Source: Deltaproteobacteria bacterium (lineage in GTDB: Bacteria > UBA10199 > DSSB01). Taken from it: a DNA stretch of 55,355 nt. Below the pieces are notes generated by a model. The model worked only from the letters and a program-made list of their open reading frames with translations, was not told the origin of the DNA and searched no databases. The stretch is from assembly GCA_024233625.1 (NCBI GenBank), contig JACKPJ010000007.1, positions 1-55,355 on the forward strand. Reading direction: 5' to 3'. The position numbers and the translations under genes are program-made. Below are positions 25,418-34,374 of the stretch, in pieces (position 1 is the stretch's first letter; every line of letters begins with the position of its first letter).

Positions 25418-25768
25418 ATGTTAGTTCGTTTATTTATATATCCCATTCTTTTGTTGTGTCTTTGGAACTTAGCTCCGATTGGAGCTGGATATTGTCATGA
25501 TGATACGGCTCAAGAATCCATTCAGCAGAAATTATCTACTGGTGCTCCTCTCTCAAAGAGCCTCCCTAATAGCCATGATTGTAATAACGAATCTTGCCCA
25601 AACCACGTTTGTCACTTTGGCCACTGTCAAATTCTTACACCAGACTCTAAGTTAGCTTTCCCCTCTTTTTCTATTGAAAGTTTTCACATCAATGAGCCTC
25701 AAGCGCTTAACAGTATTGATTTTTCTCCTATTCCAAGACCTCCTCACTTTTCATTCCATTCTGCATAA
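25418..25768 (+). CDS. CzcI-like small secreted Cys/His-rich protein
   Basis: 116 residues with a signal peptide (core FIYPILLLCLWNLAPIGAG) and then YCHDD, followed by HDCNNESCPNHVCHFGHC, a dense Cys/His cluster, and a C-terminus IPRPPHFSFH. CzcI of Cupriavidus, the first gene of the czcICBA operon, has the same plan (signal peptide, YC-x-H, His/Cys cluster, PP near the end). It heads czcC-czcB-czcA here. A regulatory or periplasmic metal-binding role is inferred from this. Confidence 0.8.
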   Translation: MLVRLFIYPILLLCLWNLAPIGAGYCHDDTAQESIQQKLSTGAPLSKSLPNSHDCNNESCPNHVCHFGHCQILTPDSKLAFPSFSIESFHINEPQALNSIDFSPIPRPPHFSFHSA

Positions 25769-25855
25769 TACACTAAACATTTGTATAGCCCTTAATCTCG
25801 AATAACAGTTTCGAGTTTCGGCATAACTTTATTACCAGAATCGTTGGATCTCTAT

Positions 25856-27091
25856 ATGAAAACAATAGGAATCATCCTTTTTGGATGTCTCTTCATGCCT
25901 ATAAGTGCGTGGGGAAATGTACCACCATTAACTTTAGAAAAAGCTCTTGAAATAGCTCAAATTCGTGCACCAGAACAGGTTTTATCTCAGCATGATACCA
26001 CAATTTCTCAAGCGGAACGTCTTAAAGCTAATCGTTATCCCAATCCACAAGTTGAATTTGGTATTGGACCTAATTTCGAAAATCTAAATGGGAAAATAGT
26101 CGACACAAATTTGTTTGTCGCTGGGTCCATCAATCAAGAAATTGTGCTTTGGGGAAAACAAAAATTACGAAAAGAAATCGCTGATCAAAATATTTCTATT
26201 TCAAAAATTCAGGAGATGGTTACAGCGCAAGATATTGAGTTCAAGGTCCGTGTTCTATACGCTGCCATTCAACGAAGCCAAGCTAGAGTAGCCTTAATTC
26301 AAAATAACATTCAAGTGGACCAACGATTTGTTGGAGGTACCCAATTAAAGTTTCAACAAAATGAGGTTCCCTATGCAGATGTTTTAAGAGCCAAATTAGA
26401 ACTGGCTACTCAACACAAAAATCTTATTAAAGAACAAAAAGATTTGAAGGTCTTAAAAGAAAAACTCAATCTACTCTTAGCTAGAGATCTCAATACTTCT
26501 TTTAGGGCCAGTGATTCCTTTGAACCTATTAAGTCGCTACCTCCTTTAAAAAGCTTATTAGCAAGATCGTTGAATCGTCCGGAGTACCAATCCATCCAAG
26601 TTCAGCAAAAACGAAACGAAAAAGAGATTCGGCTTGCAAAGCAACAAGCAAAGCCAAACTTAATCGCGGGATTTTTTGCTGAAAAAGACGGCCCTGACCG
26701 TAGCTTTGGTCCAAGCATAGGAATTGAACTTCCTATTGCCTATCGAAATAAAGGAGAGATCGAAACTGCCAAGGCCAAAAAGTTAAAAATTAATTTTCAA
26801 AGAGATTACCTTGCCAAACAAATCGAACTCCAAGTTAGAAACAATTATCTGGAACTTCAAAAGACAATAGAGTCCCTAACTTTACAGAAGGAAATGATTA
26901 AAAATACGGGAGATCTTTTTCGCACAACCTTTCAAGCCTACTTAGAAGGTAAAACCGAATTTTTACGATTTCTGGAAACCTTAGAAACGATCAATGAATT
27001 AAAAATAGAATATTTCGACACCCTTTTTGAATACTTTACCAAAAAAGCGGAATTAGAACGTGCCATTGGGGGCCCCCTGGTTTCAAAGTAA
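25856..27091 (+). CDS. czcC: Outer-membrane efflux protein CzcC
   Basis: 411 residues from the ATG at 25,856 (a TTG twelve bases earlier is the alternative; only a weak GGAT precedes). Signal peptide (MKTIGIILFGCLFMPISA), then two TolC-type helical repeats with LTLEKALEIAQ at the start and ANRYPNPQVEFG, typical of CzcC. It is 33 bases before czcB and forms the outer-membrane duct of the Czc pump. Confidence 0.92.
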   Translation: MKTIGIILFGCLFMPISAWGNVPPLTLEKALEIAQIRAPEQVLSQHDTTISQAERLKANRYPNPQVEFGIGPNFENLNGKIVDTNLFVAGSINQEIVLWGKQKLRKEIADQNISISKIQEMVTAQDIEFKVRVLYAAIQRSQARVALIQNNIQVDQRFVGGTQLKFQQNEVPYADVLRAKLELATQHKNLIKEQKDLKVLKEKLNLLLARDLNTSFRASDSFEPIKSLPPLKSLLARSLNRPEYQSIQVQQKRNEKEIRLAKQQAKPNLIAGFFAEKDGPDRSFGPSIGIELPIAYRNKGEIETAKAKKLKINFQRDYLAKQIELQVRNNYLELQKTIESLTLQKEMIKNTGDLFRTTFQAYLEGKTEFLRFLETLETINELKIEYFDTLFEYFTKKAELERAIGGPLVSK

Positions 27092-27124
27092 ATTAGCCAG
27101 GAAATATGACAGTTAGGAGTAATT

Positions 27125-28069
27125 ATGCTGAAAAAACTTATTATCGTAATATGGCTAATCTCATTTTTGCATTCCTTTTGGGGGTGTTCCAGAAAAAATG
27201 AATCTGATCACACCTCATTACTGGAGAAACATGAACAACAGGGAGAAGAGAATGAAGACATACGGGAGATTCATCTTTCTGAGGAAATATTAAAAAACTT
27301 GGATTTGGAATGGGGAAAAGCCTCTATTTATCCTGTTTATCAAGAAATTAATGCCACTGGAAAAGTGATTCGAGATACGGATAAAATGAATTTTATATTT
27401 TCGCAAAGTGGTGGAATCATAAAAAAAATATTAGTGAGGGTCGGACAAGACGTCAAAAAAGGCCAAGCCTTATTAAAAATAAACGGTCATACTCTCCGTT
27501 CGCCCACACAAGGGACCATTTTAAGCATCAATGCTTCCATAGATTCCAAAGTAAGTGTCATGGATCCTCTAGTGACGGTTGCGAATATTGATTTAATAAG
27601 AGTGATTTTTGATGTCTATCCAAAAGATATGGATAAAGTCTCGATTGGTCAAAAGGTTGAAGTTAATTTAATTGGACACGGAAAAAAAATTTTTCCCGGT
27701 ACAATCCAATATCTCTCTCCCAATCTGGATGATTCTTCTCAAACTTTAAAAGTCGGTGCCGATGTTCAAAACATCGACCACCACTTGAAATTCGGCATGT
27801 TTGTAGAGGGCAAAATTTTCCATGCTTTAAAAGGTGAAAAACTTAGGGTTCCTGAAGAAGCTGTCGTCGAACTTGATGGCATCCCTACAGTATTTATTCC
27901 AGGCCATAAGGAAGGCTTCTTTATCAAAAAAACTGTTAAAACGGGTAAAAGAGCTCAAGGAACCATCGAAATAGTTGAGGGCTTAAAACCAGGAGATAAG
28001 GTGGTGATTAAGGGAAGTTTTACCATCAAGTCTGAATTTCTTCGAGGAATTATGGGCGATGACGATTAG
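27125..28069 (+). CDS. czcB: Membrane-fusion lipoprotein CzcB
   Basis: 314 residues with a lipoprotein signal (MLKKLIIVIWLISFLHS, lipobox FWGC), a barrel-sandwich/lipoyl half motif (VRVGQDVKKGQALLKI and the matching SPTQGTI segment) and a C-terminal domain EGLKPGDKVVIKGSF. It lacks the long His-rich and coiled-coil parts of larger CzcB proteins. AGGAG precedes the ATG by six bases, and czcA follows after 12 bases. Confidence 0.93.
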   Translation: MLKKLIIVIWLISFLHSFWGCSRKNESDHTSLLEKHEQQGEENEDIREIHLSEEILKNLDLEWGKASIYPVYQEINATGKVIRDTDKMNFIFSQSGGIIKKILVRVGQDVKKGQALLKINGHTLRSPTQGTILSINASIDSKVSVMDPLVTVANIDLIRVIFDVYPKDMDKVSIGQKVEVNLIGHGKKIFPGTIQYLSPNLDDSSQTLKVGADVQNIDHHLKFGMFVEGKIFHALKGEKLRVPEEAVVELDGIPTVFIPGHKEGFFIKKTVKTGKRAQGTIEIVEGLKPGDKVVIKGSFTIKSEFLRGIMGDDD

Positions 28070-28081
28070 GAGGATTCCACT

Positions 28082-31000
28082 ATGATAAACAAACTAATTG
28101 ATTGGTCTCTTCGAAATCGTTTTCTAGTCATTGTCTTGACTCTATTGCTGGTTGGCATTGGAATTCGTTCTCTCAGCCAACTTCCCATAGATGCGGTTCC
28201 TGATGTCACCAACGTCCAGGTACAGATTTTGACAAACTCACCCGCACTAGGACCGGAAGAAGTTGAAAAGTTCATTACCTTTCCTGTTGAAGCTGCCATG
28301 AGCGGGTTGCCAGACATTGAAGAGATTCGATCGGTTTCTAAATTTGGCCTTTCTGTTGTGACGGTAGTTTTTAAAGACAAAGTGGATCTCTATTTTGCAC
28401 GCCGCTTGGTAATGGAAAGATTAAGCGTCGCGCGTGACCAAATTCCTTCGGAATATGGTTCACCAGAAATGGGACCTATTTCAACGGGGTTGGGAGAGAT
28501 CTATCAATTTGAAGTTAAAGGGACGGATTATTCCCTCATGGAGCTTCGAACAATTCTCGATTGGTTTGTGGCCTACCAATTGAGGTCGGTACCGGGAGTT
28601 GTAGAAGTTAACACCTTTGGAGGTGAACTAAAAACCTATGAGGTAGCCTTAGATCCCTCTAAATTAGTAGCTTATCAAATACCGATCACCAACGTTTACG
28701 AATCCTTAGAAGAAAATAATGCCAATGCCGGCGGTGGCTACATCGCCAAAGAAAGTGAGCAATATTTAATTCGGGGTGAAGGCTTAGTAAAATCTATAGA
28801 AGATATTAAAAATATCGTGGTGAAAACCACCCAGGAAGGAACTCCAATTTATGTAAAAAACTTAGGCGAAGTTCATTTAGCACCTATGATTCGTCAAGGA
28901 GCAGTAACCCGGGATGGTCGTGGAGAGGCTGTCACAGGGATTGTGATGATGCTCTATGGGGAAAACTCCCGAGTTGTCGTTAATCGAATTAAGGACAAAA
29001 TTGAGGAGATCAAAAAAACACTTCCTGAAGGCGTTACCATCGATACCTTTTACGATCGTACGGACTTAATTCAAAAAACAATTAACACGGTTTCAAAAAA
29101 TCTGTTCGAAGGAGGTATATTGGTCATCATCGTTTTGTTCCTCCTATTGGGAAACTTTCGGGGTGGCTTAATTGTAGCTTCCTCCATCCCTCTCTCCATG
29201 CTGTTCGCTTTTATTGCGATGAATTTTGCCAAAATAAGTGGGAACCTTATGAGCCTAGGAGCCATTGACTTTGGACTGATTGTGGATGGGTCCGTCGTAA
29301 TGATTGAAAATGTCATTCGGGTTATCTCTGAAAAGAAAGAAAAGGTTAGTAATCGCATGGTCTCCATACGAGAAGCAGCTTTTGAAGTAGGCCGTCCTAT
29401 TGTATTTGCGGTGGGTATTATTATTATTGTCTACCTTCCCATCATGACCTTGACGGGAATTGAAGGCAAAATGTTTAAACCCATGGCTTTTACTGTGGTA
29501 TTTGCCTTAGCGGGTTCTCTCCTACTTTCCCTTACGCTGATGCCGGTGATGGCCAGCGGATTACTTGGAAAAAATATTCAAGAAAAAGATACCTTTTTGA
29601 TTCGGTGGGCTAAGAAGGTTTATTATCCTTCCTTAGAATGGGTGTTGAAGCATCGTCTTAAAACGGTTGGCACGGCGGGAGGAATTTTTATCGTAAGTAT
29701 CATTCTGATTCCTTTTTTGGGGGCAGAGTTTGTACCAAAGCTGGACGAAGGTGCGGTTGCTCTACAAGCTTGGCGAATTCCCAGCGTTTCTTTAGAAGAG
29801 TCCATTAAGCAAACTTCTAAAGTTGAAAAAGTCCTTAAGAAATTTCCCGAAGTCGTTACCGTAGTTTCTAAAACTGGTCGAGCTGAAATCGCCACGGATC
29901 CCATGGGGGTGGAAATCAGTGATATTTTTGTAATTCTAAAACCACGCTCACAATGGGAAACGGCAGAAACCAAAGAGGCCTTAGTCGAAAAAATGGATGA
30001 AGCGTTAAAAGAGCAAGTCCCAGGAAATATGTTTAGTTACTCGCAGCCCATTGAACTTCGTGTTTCTGAGTTAATTTCAGGGGTACGTTCAGATGTCGCC
30101 GTAAAAATTTATGGAGAGGACCTTGAGACACTTAAGAAGTTAGGCGATCAGATTGTAGGAGTGATGGGACAAGTCAATGGTGCCGCTGATGTCAAGGCTG
30201 AACAGGTAGCTGGGCTACCAGTGCTTCGAGCTAGAGTCGACCGAGAAAAAATTGCTAGGTTTGGTCTCAACGTTAAGGATGTCCTTGAGACACTTCGAGC
30301 CATCGGAGGTCGATCCGTAGGAGAGGTTTTGGAAGGACAAAAGAGATTTACCTTTCAAGTCCGCCTGCAAGCTAATTATCGAAATGACCCTCATAAAATA
30401 CAAAACCTACCTATCCTCGCTCCCAGTGGTAAAATGCTTCCTTTAGGAGAAGTCGCAGAATTAGTTATCGAAGAGGGACCAGCTCAAATCAGTCGGGAAA
30501 ATATTCAACGCCGGTTAACTGTAGAGTCCAACGTTCGGGGTCGTGACTTAGCAGGGTACGTCGCTGAGGCCAAGGAAGCCATTGCCCAACAGGTAAAGAT
30601 TCCTCCCGGCTATACTTTGGAATGGGGTGGGCAATTCGAAAACCTTCAAGCCGCCAGTAGTCGTCTCATGATAGTTGTTCCTCTAGCCCTACTATTAATT
30701 TTTGTACTCCTGTATTCAAGCTTTGGCTCGGCCAAGATCGCAATCTTAATCTATCTTAACGTACCTGTGGCAGCTACCGGCGGAATTCTCGCTCTTTTTG
30801 CACGGGGACTTCCCTTTAGTATCTCCGCAGGTGTTGGGTTCATCGCTTTATTTGGAATTGCTGTTTTAAATGGCGTGGTACTAATGACTTATATCCTTAA
30901 AAAACGATCAGAAGGATTAAATGCTATGGACGCGGCAATGGAAGGGGCAAAAGTCAGGTTAAGACCGGTATTAATGACCGCCGTGACAGATGCCTTAGGT

Positions 31001-31162
31001 TTTATGCCCATGGCATTTTCCACAAGCGCTGGAGCAGAAATACAAAGGCCTTTAGCAACAGTCGTTATTGGGGGGCTAGTGACCTCTACCTTACTAACCT
31101 TATTAGTTTTGCCTACCATCTATAGTTGGTTTGAGAAAAAAGAAGAAGAAATAGAAATTTAA
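28082..31162 (+). CDS. czcA: Divalent-cation RND efflux permease CzcA
   Basis: 1026 residues, full length. N-terminal motif QLPIDAVPDVTNVQVQ and TM4 relay motif DFGLIVDGSVVMIEN, the D-F-G-x-x-V-D-G pattern of Zn/Co/Cd and Ni/Co pumps, so divalent cations are the expected substrates. AGGAGG lies eight bases before the ATG. It is the third gene of the operon czcI-C-B-A-PII. Confidence 0.95.
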   Translation: MINKLIDWSLRNRFLVIVLTLLLVGIGIRSLSQLPIDAVPDVTNVQVQILTNSPALGPEEVEKFITFPVEAAMSGLPDIEEIRSVSKFGLSVVTVVFKDKVDLYFARRLVMERLSVARDQIPSEYGSPEMGPISTGLGEIYQFEVKGTDYSLMELRTILDWFVAYQLRSVPGVVEVNTFGGELKTYEVALDPSKLVAYQIPITNVYESLEENNANAGGGYIAKESEQYLIRGEGLVKSIEDIKNIVVKTTQEGTPIYVKNLGEVHLAPMIRQGAVTRDGRGEAVTGIVMMLYGENSRVVVNRIKDKIEEIKKTLPEGVTIDTFYDRTDLIQKTINTVSKNLFEGGILVIIVLFLLLGNFRGGLIVASSIPLSMLFAFIAMNFAKISGNLMSLGAIDFGLIVDGSVVMIENVIRVISEKKEKVSNRMVSIREAAFEVGRPIVFAVGIIIIVYLPIMTLTGIEGKMFKPMAFTVVFALAGSLLLSLTLMPVMASGLLGKNIQEKDTFLIRWAKKVYYPSLEWVLKHRLKTVGTAGGIFIVSIILIPFLGAEFVPKLDEGAVALQAWRIPSVSLEESIKQTSKVEKVLKKFPEVVTVVSKTGRAEIATDPMGVEISDIFVILKPRSQWETAETKEALVEKMDEALKEQVPGNMFSYSQPIELRVSELISGVRSDVAVKIYGEDLETLKKLGDQIVGVMGQVNGAADVKAEQVAGLPVLRARVDREKIARFGLNVKDVLETLRAIGGRSVGEVLEGQKRFTFQVRLQANYRNDPHKIQNLPILAPSGKMLPLGEVAELVIEEGPAQISRENIQRRLTVESNVRGRDLAGYVAEAKEAIAQQVKIPPGYTLEWGGQFENLQAASSRLMIVVPLALLLIFVLLYSSFGSAKIAILIYLNVPVAATGGILALFARGLPFSISAGVGFIALFGIAVLNGVVLMTYILKKRSEGLNAMDAAMEGAKVRLRPVLMTAVTDALGFMPMAFSTSAGAEIQRPLATVVIGGLVTSTLLTLLVLPTIYSWFEKKEEEIEI

Positions 31163-31179
31163 TTTTTGTGAGGTAAAAT

Positions 31180-31521
31180 ATGAAAGAGATTAAAGCAATT
31201 ATCCAGCCTTTCATGCTCCAACATGTCCTAGATGCCTTAAAGCAGATACCTGATATGCCAGGAGTAACAGTCTCAGAAGTAAAAGGATTTGGCAGAGGGA
31301 GAGCTGAACATAGCGATAAAAGCGAAACTGCCTGGGGTAGCAAAGTGGTTCCCAAACTCAAAGTTGAAACGGTGGTTACTGATGCCATGGCGGGTGAGGT
31401 TATTAACGCGATTCAAAAGTTTGCCCATACGGGTAATATTGGTGATGGAAAAATATTTGTCTATTCAGTAAGTCAGGTTATTAAGATTCGAACGGGAGAG
31501 AGCGGTCAAGTCGCTCTCTAA
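31180..31521 (+). CDS. PII-like signalling protein of the Czc operon
   Basis: 113 residues with the GlnB/GlnK fold pattern: MKEIKAIIQPFML, VSEVKGFGRGR, PKLKVETVV, then TGNIGDGKIFVYSV, which is the PII C-terminal signature. The T-loop lacks the tyrosine that is uridylylated in GlnB (SDKSETAWGSKVVP here). PII relatives next to CzcA-type pumps are a known group (PII-NG) thought to sense metal or nucleotide state. GAGGT seven bases before the ATG; 17 bases after czcA. Target unknown. Confidence 0.88.
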   Translation: MKEIKAIIQPFMLQHVLDALKQIPDMPGVTVSEVKGFGRGRAEHSDKSETAWGSKVVPKLKVETVVTDAMAGEVINAIQKFAHTGNIGDGKIFVYSVSQVIKIRTGESGQVAL

Positions 31522-31726
31522 CATGCTCGGAGCAGGTTTACTAACAATCCCTATGGGCTTTCTTAAAATAAAATTAAAATAGAAATCAAGAGAGGAAAGA
31601 TGATGCTGATGAAGGTCATTCGCAGCATCATTAATCTTTTGTGAAGTTAAACGTACAGCGCTACGAAGTGGAAATAGCATCAAATTCATAATAATACCAG
31701 GTGAAATACCTTCATGCATGTTTTGG

Positions 31727-34372
31727 CTATGTAAGCATATCACGATCCTGTTGATGACTTTTCTGTTTTTTTGAAACCTTGGATTGATTTAAATCTAAAG
31801 CAACTTCTTTCTCATTCTTTCGGCTCATGGTCTCAGGAAGTTTGGCCCGGTCGTTGGTATAGATTTTTGCTTCCTGCCTTGCTCGACTGATGGCCACATA
31901 AAAATTATCCTGAGCACTGGTTAAACTTCTCGTGTTAGCCTCCACCAGAACTCGTTCGCAGGTTTTACCCTGAGCCGAGTGAACAGTTGAACAATAGCCA
32001 TGCTCTAAGTGAAGCGGTTTTTGGGTCGATAAGGTAACTTGATCACCATTCTCACGCTTAAAATGAAGGTTGCCTTTTTCTGGTTTTAAAAATGTAAGTT
32101 TCTCCCCATTGATAAGGCCGTTCTCTCGATTATTTTGAGTAACTCGAAGCATTTCACCCTTAGCCATTTCACATTTTTCTAGTGAATAGACATTGACCTT
32201 AGCCCGCTCTGAAGGGGTCCAAACTATACGACACCCATCAACTTTCTCTAATCTAATACTTTTGTTATTAATTTCAACTACTTGATATAACTCATTTTTA
32301 TTTAATCCAATTTTTCGATAGTCTCGTTCAGGTTTAATATAATCACCCACCTGATAAGTTTCAGTCCTTCTGAGCTGGGCCTTGGTAAAATCCTTTCTAG
32401 CCAAGACGTTAATTTCCTGGCCCTTCTCTTTGAAACCTAAACATTTTCGAATTCTTTTATTGATTTCCTTGCGGGCATCATTGGTTCCCGAGACAACTAA
32501 AGTATTTTTACGATCTTTTTTTGCTATTGAAACGTAGTCTCGCGCGATACGATCGTAACGCGCCTCATGATCAGGAACTTCTACTATTTTCTTATTTAGG
32601 AGAGCGATGGACTGAACGATTTGTTCCCTAGCTGCTAGTTCTACAGCATTTTTCAATTCAGGGTTCTTTTGCCTCTGTATTTCACTCATGCCCGCTGTTT
32701 GCATGCCATGATCTTGAAGCTGGGCAAAGGGCCTGCCGGCTTCGACGGCTTTAAGTTGTTGAGTGTCTCCAATTAAAACGACCCGAGTACCGTACTGCTT
32801 CGCACTTTTGAGTAAAGATTCAATTTGATTTGCAGAAGCCATCCCGGCTTCATCAATAACTAAAATACTTTTGGGAGAAAGATTTTTATTTTGAGTTACT
32901 TGAAAGGAAGTGATGGTCTGGGCAGGCATACCCGTTTTAGCTAGTTCCTGAGCTGCGGAAGCGCTTGGGGCCACTCCGATCATTTTAAAACCTTGGGTTT
33001 TAGCAAATTCACAAGCATTCCTTAACATGAAGGTTTTTCCAGTTCCCGCTAGCCCTTGCACACCAACGATTTGATTTTTTGAGGTTAAGATCAGCTCACA
33101 AGCTTGCTTTTGTCCTTCATTCAAGCTGCTGTTTAGATGTTGGTGAATGTCTTTAACCCGAAATGGAGCTTGAGAATACCCTCGACCTCTTTTTTCAATA
33201 TCGAGAATCATTCGTTCTCTTTTTATGGCTTCCGGTGTTGTGAAACGAAAATCTTTATTTGGCCCCGCGCTTTTGGATCGGATCAAGGTTTTTCGCTCAA
33301 GTCGACGTTCAATTTCCATTTTGATTGCCTCGAAGGTAGTTTTTCCAATTCCGGTTTGTAGGGCCTCTTTGATGACCTGTACTTCGGTGATAACCGACTG
33401 GCGTTCTGTAAGATGCTTGATGGCGAAATTAACTCTCACGGCTGCCGGTAAATGATTCAGACGAGGATTGAATCGCAGCTTCGCTAATTTTGAGACTTTT
33501 TCGTCAGCATCTTGGTAATTTACCTTCGCCTTTTCACTGCTCTCTTGCCAATAGCTTTGAAGCATTTGACGATCGACATTGGTCTTCTTTTTGCGAGTGG
33601 CAATGGTAACAACCTGTTTTTCTAAAGCCGTGGCGGTTTCACGAGTGAGACCGTTCTTTTGCAGTGCCTCTTCAATCATTTGGCTACGTTGGCTGAAAGC
33701 TTCAATTTGCCCGTCACTAATATGAGCTAATTCGAAACAGCCATCGGCGCTGGTAGTCCTAATTTGATAGCCAAAGAACTGAAGTTCTTTGGCAAGCTCG
33801 GAGCGATACATGGCTCCCATTAGCATTTTTTGACGATAGAGCAGTTCATTGTCCATGGCTCGCCACTTACCATCTTCTCGTTGAGTCAGGTTCAGTACAA
33901 CGGCGTGGGTATGAAGCTGAGGATCGCACGCTCGACTTAAATCATGGCGAAAGGTAGCCGCGATAAGGTTGTTAGAAAAAGCTCGTTCTGTTTTACCATC
34001 CTTTGTTTTCCGGTAAGCAACAATCGTTTCGGCATATTTTAAAGTTTTTGCGACGGCTCGATCATGGGCTTCGATCAGCTTTGTCTCACCGGCAATCATT
34101 GCATGCATGGAAACGGATTTCGGAGCGCTAAAGGTAAGATCGGTTCCTCCTCGTCGTCCAGCAGCCGCGACTTGAAGGGTTTCACCATTTGGAAGGATAC
34201 CTGCTAAAAGAGGTTCGAAATCCTGTGCCTGAACCTCGCCTTGCAGTCCAAGTATTTCGGCAGCATTACCTTGCCATCCACTAGGAGTTTGATCTTTGGT
34301 GTAGTAGTCATCGGAATTCTCATAATAGTGACCCACATCTTGGCTCACACCGACATTTTTCATGCTGAGCAT
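31727..34372 (-). CDS. MobF-family relaxase-helicase (TrwC/TraI-like)
   Basis: 881 residues. The nicking domain (1-300) has the paired tyrosines Y16-Y17 and Y23-Y24 and the metal-binding histidines H143, H154 and H156 (DPQLHTHAVVLN). The helicase domain has Walker A GLAGTGKT (440-447), VIDEAGMA (Walker B) and a final HSAQGKT motif VI. It would cut oriT and unwind DNA during transfer. TrwC/TraI are longer or similar (966 and 1756 residues), so it is a compact member. GAGGAG stands before the ATG, and the gene starts two bases after the coupling-protein stop: one operon RHH-T4CP-relaxase. Confidence 0.95.
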   Translation of the reverse strand: MLSMKNVGVSQDVGHYYENSDDYYTKDQTPSGWQGNAAEILGLQGEVQAQDFEPLLAGILPNGETLQVAAAGRRGGTDLTFSAPKSVSMHAMIAGETKLIEAHDRAVAKTLKYAETIVAYRKTKDGKTERAFSNNLIAATFRHDLSRACDPQLHTHAVVLNLTQREDGKWRAMDNELLYRQKMLMGAMYRSELAKELQFFGYQIRTTSADGCFELAHISDGQIEAFSQRSQMIEEALQKNGLTRETATALEKQVVTIATRKKKTNVDRQMLQSYWQESSEKAKVNYQDADEKVSKLAKLRFNPRLNHLPAAVRVNFAIKHLTERQSVITEVQVIKEALQTGIGKTTFEAIKMEIERRLERKTLIRSKSAGPNKDFRFTTPEAIKRERMILDIEKRGRGYSQAPFRVKDIHQHLNSSLNEGQKQACELILTSKNQIVGVQGLAGTGKTFMLRNACEFAKTQGFKMIGVAPSASAAQELAKTGMPAQTITSFQVTQNKNLSPKSILVIDEAGMASANQIESLLKSAKQYGTRVVLIGDTQQLKAVEAGRPFAQLQDHGMQTAGMSEIQRQKNPELKNAVELAAREQIVQSIALLNKKIVEVPDHEARYDRIARDYVSIAKKDRKNTLVVSGTNDARKEINKRIRKCLGFKEKGQEINVLARKDFTKAQLRRTETYQVGDYIKPERDYRKIGLNKNELYQVVEINNKSIRLEKVDGCRIVWTPSERAKVNVYSLEKCEMAKGEMLRVTQNNRENGLINGEKLTFLKPEKGNLHFKRENGDQVTLSTQKPLHLEHGYCSTVHSAQGKTCERVLVEANTRSLTSAQDNFYVAISRARQEAKIYTNDRAKLPETMSRKNEKEVALDLNQSKVSKKQKSHQQDRDMLT

Positions 34373-34374
34373 AG

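Noticed and set aside
1..31500. Left attachment site (second copy of the tRNA-Glu 3' end)
   Set aside because: Looked for GAGTCGAACCC-like strings on both strands and noticed none; a computed search over the full window and beyond would be decisive.
31497..31519. Hairpin AGAGAGCG...CGCTCTCT at the end of the PII-like gene as terminator
   Set aside because: No T-run follows, and the stem lies in coding sequence; not enough for a terminator call.
31465..31719. Open frame of about 84 codons on the minus strand between the PII-like gene and the relaxase
   Set aside because: No ribosome site, overlaps 57 bases of the PII-like gene in antisense and the sequence has no recognised motif; could be a remnant but is not supported as a gene.
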